Below are positions 62,016 to 64,000 of a stretch of 64,000 bases of DNA, piece by piece. The stretch is from Acidobacteriota bacterium (GTDB lineage Bacteria > Acidobacteriota > Blastocatellia > Chloracidobacteriales > Chloracidobacteriaceae). The stretch covers positions 62,001 to 126,000 of the forward strand of contig JACQXX010000056.1 in the NCBI GenBank assembly GCA_016208495.1, given 5' to 3'. The translations under genes and the position numbers were made by a program. The notes below the pieces were generated by a model. That model was given only the letters and a program-made list of their open reading frames with translations, made no database searches and was not told where the DNA came from. Position 1 is the stretch's first letter. Every line of letters starts with the position of its first letter.

Positions 62016-63152
62016 ATGATGATGCAGTGGACTTTTCGAAATTCCCCGATCCGATTGATCTGGTCAGCAGCGGTCAGATGGCTGCTCTGGAGTGGTCTGT
62101 GTTGCCTGCTGGTGGTGAGTGTGGCGTTAATGCCGGGATTACCCTGGGCAACTCACTGCCAGTACGTTCTGAAAAAAGGTGTCACCCGAACTCGCTTGCA
62201 ACTTGCCAGGTGGAGTGGGCTAAATCCTCAATTAGTAACACTTTATGGGAAAATTGATCGGCCCAATGCTGTCGTCGAAGTGCTGGATTCACCTTCTGGA
62301 TGGGCCAGTCTGACGAATGAGAGCGGTGAATTTCAGTTACCTGAAGAATGGTGTTACCCGGGGGCCACAATTGATTTACTGGTGACGGACCCAAATCGCC
62401 CGCCGCAGGTGTGTTCCGTTGCGGTACCTGACAACCGGACTGGACGTGGATTTCACCTGGGACCGATTTCCCTGCAAACGGCCAGCATCATCAATGAACC
62501 TGACATTTTAGGTCGCAATTCCATCAGTCAGCTCAAATATGATGTGGAGAATGATGGGTATTACCGGCGGTTGTTTGAAAAATTGACCGAAGGAAAAGCT
62601 TCGTCAGCCGAAAAGATTGATGCTCTCAATATCTTTGTGGCCGCGAAATTGAATTTTGATGAGTCCACGGCGGAATTTTCTTCGCCCCGGCAGATGCTCG
62701 AGCGCGGATCAAAGTTTTGTGGCCCCCTGGCAATTGCGATGGCAACGCTGGCCCAGGCCGGCGGCTATCCGGCGCGGGTGTTGCACCTGCGTAACGCCGG
62801 GGCAACTTCAAATTTCCATGCGGTGGTTGAAGTGTATTATGACCAGGCGTGGCATGTGTATGATGCCACCTATGGGATCAAGTTCTTAAATGACACGGGT
62901 TCAGTTGCGAGCTATGAACAACTTCGTCACCAGTCCCATTTAATTACCCCGGAAATTGTCAAAGCCCTGATTCCCAAAGCCCGCCGAAGTGCTTTTGCCT
63001 GGACCCCAGATCCCTCCAACTCACTGTATGTCTTTCTGGTGGAACCTCGTGAATTTGAAGGGATTGAGATCTGGATGCCAGATATTTATGCTTCCGGGAT
63101 GCACCATCTGTTCTACTTTGACCAGTCTGGAGGGAAGGCAGGGGGGAACTGA
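62016..63152 (+). CDS. Membrane-anchored protein with transglutaminase-like domain
   Basis: 378 residues. One membrane segment (about residues 19-41) is followed by an extracytoplasmic beta-sandwich-like segment (about 80-145: VTLYGKIDRPNAVVEVLDSPSGW, split) that resembles a carboxypeptidase-regulatory or similar domain, and a transglutaminase-like domain with the catalytic triad Cys in RGSKFCGPLAIAM, His in SNFHAVVEVYYD and Asp in WHVYDATYG. The C-terminal 70 residues are unassigned. Such bacterial domains act as peptidases or cross-linkers. ATG 62016 and ATGs at 62019 and 62022 are all possible starts; AAGG lies 4 to 10 nt upstream. Confidence 0.8.
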   Translation: MMMQWTFRNSPIRLIWSAAVRWLLWSGLCCLLVVSVALMPGLPWATHCQYVLKKGVTRTRLQLARWSGLNPQLVTLYGKIDRPNAVVEVLDSPSGWASLTNESGEFQLPEEWCYPGATIDLLVTDPNRPPQVCSVAVPDNRTGRGFHLGPISLQTASIINEPDILGRNSISQLKYDVENDGYYRRLFEKLTEGKASSAEKIDALNIFVAAKLNFDESTAEFSSPRQMLERGSKFCGPLAIAMATLAQAGGYPARVLHLRNAGATSNFHAVVEVYYDQAWHVYDATYGIKFLNDTGSVASYEQLRHQSHLITPEIVKALIPKARRSAFAWTPDPSNSLYVFLVEPREFEGIEIWMPDIYASGMHHLFYFDQSGGKAGGN

Positions 63153-63169
63153 AATTCTCATAGGCTGAG

Positions 63170-64000
63170 TTAATTTCCAGCCGGAGCGAGCGAGTTCTCA
63201 GGCTGGGTTGGTGACGGGTGGAGCCGAACCCGCGAAATTCGACGACCTTCGATTTCCTCCACGACAAAAGTGGCACCTTGAAACGTAACAATATCTTCCT
63301 TGCCAAGCAGCTTTCCCGCTTCAGTCATCAGGAAGCCGGCCAGCGTGGTGTAATCATCAGATTCGGGTAAGTGCAGGTCAAGCTTGCGGTTGGCTTCACG
63401 AATCGAGATGCCTCCGTCAATCAAAACCGTCCCGTCAGGTTGCGGCCAGAAGACAGCTTCCTCACCTTCCACATCGTGTTCATCCTGGATATCGCCGACG
63501 ATTTCTTCGAGCAAATCTTCAAGGGTGATAATTCCAGCGACACTTCCGTGTTCATCAACCACAATCGCAAGCTGAGTTTTGGAAATTCGCATCTGGCGCA
63601 TGGCCTCGCTCAGATGGGCAGTATCTGGAATAAAGACTGGTTTGCGCATCACTGAGGCCAGCTCCAGCCGCTTGCCAGTCAGTAAAATCGGAAGCAGGTC
63701 TTTGCTATGAATCACACCGATGATGTTATCGGGTTGTTTTTCATAAACTGGAAGGCGTGAGTACCCTGACTCCTCAAGGGACTTGAGCACCTGATCCCGC
63801 GTGGCGCCAATTTCGATGCTCGCAACGGCCTGACGTGGCACCATGATTTCGCGGACAACCGAACTGGTGAAATGAAAAATATTATGGATGAGTTCGCGTT
63901 CGTCGGCATTCAGGTGGCCGCTTTGATGGCTCAGGGAGACCAGTTGGCGGATTTCTTCTTCGGTGTACACCGATTGGTGGCCACCTGCCCCGTGCATGCC
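63170..64000 (-). CDS. CorC/HlyC-family protein, N-terminal part outside the window
   Basis: C-terminal 277 residues of a CNNM/CorC-type membrane transporter or its cytosolic part. YTEEEIRQLVSLSHQSGHLNADERELIHNIFHF is the start of the cytosolic region that normally follows a DUF21 membrane domain. Two CBS domains follow (MVPRQAVASIEIG..., VFIPDTAHLSEAMRQM...; LAIVVDEHGSVAGIITLEDLLEEIVGDIQDE is the typical ending) and then a CorC_HlyC C-terminal domain (YTTLAGFLMTEAGKLLGKED, split). The frame runs off the right edge. It is probably linked to Mg/Co efflux or resistance. It is convergent with the transglutaminase-like gene, 17 bp apart. Confidence 0.9.
   Translation of the reverse strand, partial: GMHGAGGHQSVYTEEEIRQLVSLSHQSGHLNADERELIHNIFHFTSSVVREIMVPRQAVASIEIGATRDQVLKSLEESGYSRLPVYEKQPDNIIGVIHSKDLLPILLTGKRLELASVMRKPVFIPDTAHLSEAMRQMRISKTQLAIVVDEHGSVAGIITLEDLLEEIVGDIQDEHDVEGEEAVFWPQPDGTVLIDGGISIREANRKLDLHLPESDDYTTLAGFLMTEAGKLLGKEDIVTFQGATFVVEEIEGRRISRVRLHPSPTQPENSLAPAGN

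Overview
The window looks like a chromosome segment from a free-living, Gram-negative heterotroph. Acidobacteriota, perhaps Blastocatellia-like, is the best guess. The guess rests on an Oar-like TonB-dependent receptor with an N-terminal carboxypeptidase-regulatory domain, two DUF4388 proteins, a MEMO1-family protein, type IV pilus genes, moderate GC, and intergenic spacers full of short-period tandem repeats. It is an inference from gene content; there is no rRNA here. I see no prophage, CRISPR array, rRNA operon or intact transposase.

Layout. 1-4.1 kb: truncated amino-acid permease, a likely 6S RNA, ymdB and coaX. 4.1-15 kb: minus-strand genes (ferredoxin-ankyrin protein, Uma2 nuclease with a coiled-coil repeat tail, mnmA, priA, secreted phosphatase, secreted Asp-box protein, SDR, flippase-like membrane protein), then divergent hemW. 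16.5-24.5 kb: pilin, peptidoglycan-binding protein, large TonB-dependent receptor, DUF4388/J-domain/TPR protein. 24.6-28 kb: tRNA-His and an ABC exporter. 28-34.8 kb: thrB, amidohydrolase, MEMO1 protein, lytic transglycosylase, HAD phosphatase, thioesterase. 35-41.9 kb: CNBD-DUF4388 protein, YtxH protein, coiled-coil membrane protein, exported amidohydrolase, and a SpoVR gene interrupted by an intein. 42-50.7 kb: thiC, DUF427, rmlD-like reductase, recX, pilT, response regulator-thiE pair, double-retropepsin protein. 50.7-52.5 kb: PIN toxin-like pair overlapping an HtrA protease. 52.7-64 kb: sigma factor, secreted protein, asnS, folE, two-component system, membrane glycosyltransferase-like protein, transglutaminase-like protein and a truncated CorC/HlyC protein.

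Working groups: thiamine synthesis (thiC, thiE, apart and without a visible TPP riboswitch); type IV pilus functions (pilin, pilT); envelope and export (TonB receptor, lytic transglycosylase, peptidoglycan-binding protein, HtrA, retropepsins); regulation (two response regulators, one histidine kinase, one ECF-like sigma factor, one CNBD protein).

The most distinctive points are the 405-residue intein in the invariant EGWA-SFWH site of SpoVR, which carries LAGLIDADG motifs and an apparent helix-turn-helix; a small non-autonomous element present twice with terminal inverted repeats and 12-bp flanking duplications; and a genome-wide-looking habit of building spacers from heptanucleotide arrays arranged as large imperfect hairpins, one array of which seems to have become the N-terminus of HemW.
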